From: JANRKT01 sp033763355
GTDB lineage: Bacteria; Bacteroidota; Bacteroidia; Chitinophagales; Chitinophagaceae
NCBI GenBank assembly: GCA_033763355.1
Contig: JANRKT010000101.1
Location: forward strand, 1-14,937
DNA length: 14,937 nucleotides
Reading direction: 5' to 3'
Below the pieces are notes generated by a model. The model was not told the origin of the DNA, did no database searches, and was given only the letters and a program-made list of their open reading frames with translations. Shown here piece after piece: positions 14,355-14,937 of this stretch (within the stretch, counting starts at the first letter, position 1; each line of letters starts with the position of its first letter). Position numbers and translations under genes: made by a program.

Positions 14355-14355
14355 G

Positions 14356-14937
14356 TCAAACGGTTTTAATTTCTTTTGAATTTAATTGCCTGTTTTCAGG
14401 TGAGTTGTTCCAGATCAGCGGTAATACCACGGTAAAATTTTTTTCGTCTTCCATCACCTGGAAGCCATCCTGCTTCAGCAAACTGTATTTGGCTTTAATA
14501 TTTTCAAGGCCTACCTTATTACTCGGGGCTTTTATGGTGCGCCGCTGAAGGTTATTGTTTACCACCATTTTATTGCCGGCAGTGGTAAAAATATCTATCA
14601 CAAGGGGCTTGTTTTTTGAAAGGGCATTGTGCTTAACCACGTTTTCAACCAGCAATTGCAGGGAAAGCGATGGCAGCAGGTAAGGTTCATATCGTTTGTC
14701 AATCTCTATATTTACCTGTACTGCTTCACCATGGCGTGTTTGCAGCAGCTGGTAATAAGAGCGGATGAACCTGATCTCATTCTCCACTGTGCTAAGCCCG
14801 TCTTCATTATTGCGCAACAGGTAGCGGTAAACTTTGCTCAGTTCGTTTAAAAACTTTTCGGCTTTTTTCCTGTCTTCTGATATCAGCGAAGAAAGGGTGT
14901 TAAAGCAGTTGAAAAGAAAATGCGGGTTTACCTGGCT
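14356..14937 (-). CDS. LytS-type sensor histidine kinase, C-terminal part only
   Basis: The open frame continues in phase to the right edge, giving 193 visible residues; the N-terminal sensor region lies outside. The first visible residues, SQVNPHFLFNCFNTL, contain the phospho-acceptor His of the His_kinase (PF06580) family, followed by RKKAEKFLNELSKVYRYLL, the dimerisation helix. The ATP-binding part shows PSLSLQLLVENVVKHN with the N-box Asn and a VGLENIKAKYSLL glycine segment; the usual DNG Asp region reads MVVNNNL, as is common in this family. It should phosphorylate the LytTR regulator that starts 1 nt after its stop. Membrane topology and ligand cannot be judged from this fragment. Confidence 0.9.
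   Translation of the reverse strand, partial: SQVNPHFLFNCFNTLSSLISEDRKKAEKFLNELSKVYRYLLRNNEDGLSTVENEIRFIRSYYQLLQTRHGEAVQVNIEIDKRYEPYLLPSLSLQLLVENVVKHNALSKNKPLVIDIFTTAGNKMVVNNNLQRRTIKAPSNKVGLENIKAKYSLLKQDGFQVMEDEKNFTVVLPLIWNNSPENRQLNSKEIKTV

Noticed and set aside
14356..14817. Shorter LytS-type kinase starting at an internal TTG (14817)
   Set aside because: The frame stays open to the window edge and upstream codons encode the conserved NPHFLFN phospho-acceptor motif, so the TTG is an internal Leu codon.

Overview
The window looks like a chromosomal segment of a Bacteroidota bacterium, most likely of the Chitinophagaceae. The reasons are the protein families (a two-component propeller sensor with Y_Y_Y domain, LytS/LytTR signalling, FIST plus hybrid kinase, an SCKK-type lipobox), the moderate G+C content, and a -7 promoter box of the Bacteroidota type (TAnnTTTG) before the propeller gene. 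The family assignment is inference; no rRNA or other marker is present.

Layout. 1-1005 (minus): a truncated secreted beta-strand-rich protein that runs off the left edge, overlapping the stop of a small two-helix membrane protein. 1006-1482: no gene seen. 1483-2163 (minus): a hemerythrin-like HHE protein. 2164-2367: tandem hairpins including a good terminator. 2368-3126 (minus): a His-rich lipoprotein. 3519-9213 (plus): a compact signalling block of four genes, namely a stand-alone receiver that has lost its phospho-acceptor Asp, an NtrC-type sigma-54 activator, a FIST-domain sensor, and a cytoplasmic PAS-PAS hybrid histidine kinase with receiver and Hpt domains that starts inside the FIST gene. 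9381-12446 (plus): a membrane-bound propeller/Y_Y_Y sensor kinase with a TTG start and an ATP-binding domain lacking its glycine box. 12521-13294 (minus): a paralogue of the lipoprotein whose lipobox Cys has become Phe. 13587-14354 and 14356-14937 (minus): a LytTR response regulator and the C-terminal part of its LytS-type kinase, 1 nt apart, cut by the right edge.

How the genes may work together. The FIST protein and the overlapping hybrid kinase are arranged like the FIST (NosP)/kinase pairs known from other bacteria. The kinase carries its own receiver and Hpt, so phosphate could pass to the NtrC-type regulator, which would activate sigma-54 promoters; the Asp-less receiver could act as a non-phosphorylated partner or decoy. 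No target gene is identified. The propeller sensor has no output domain of its own, and the LytS/LytTR pair lies just beyond it on the other strand. The two lipoprotein paralogues, which share a conserved leader with a TTAAT-G-ATTAA palindrome, bracket the FIST block and the propeller gene. No CRISPR array, insertion sequence, tRNA or rRNA was seen. The main points for follow-up are the FIST/kinase/Asp-less-receiver cassette, the flanking paralogue pair, and the inverted repeats around the propeller promoter.
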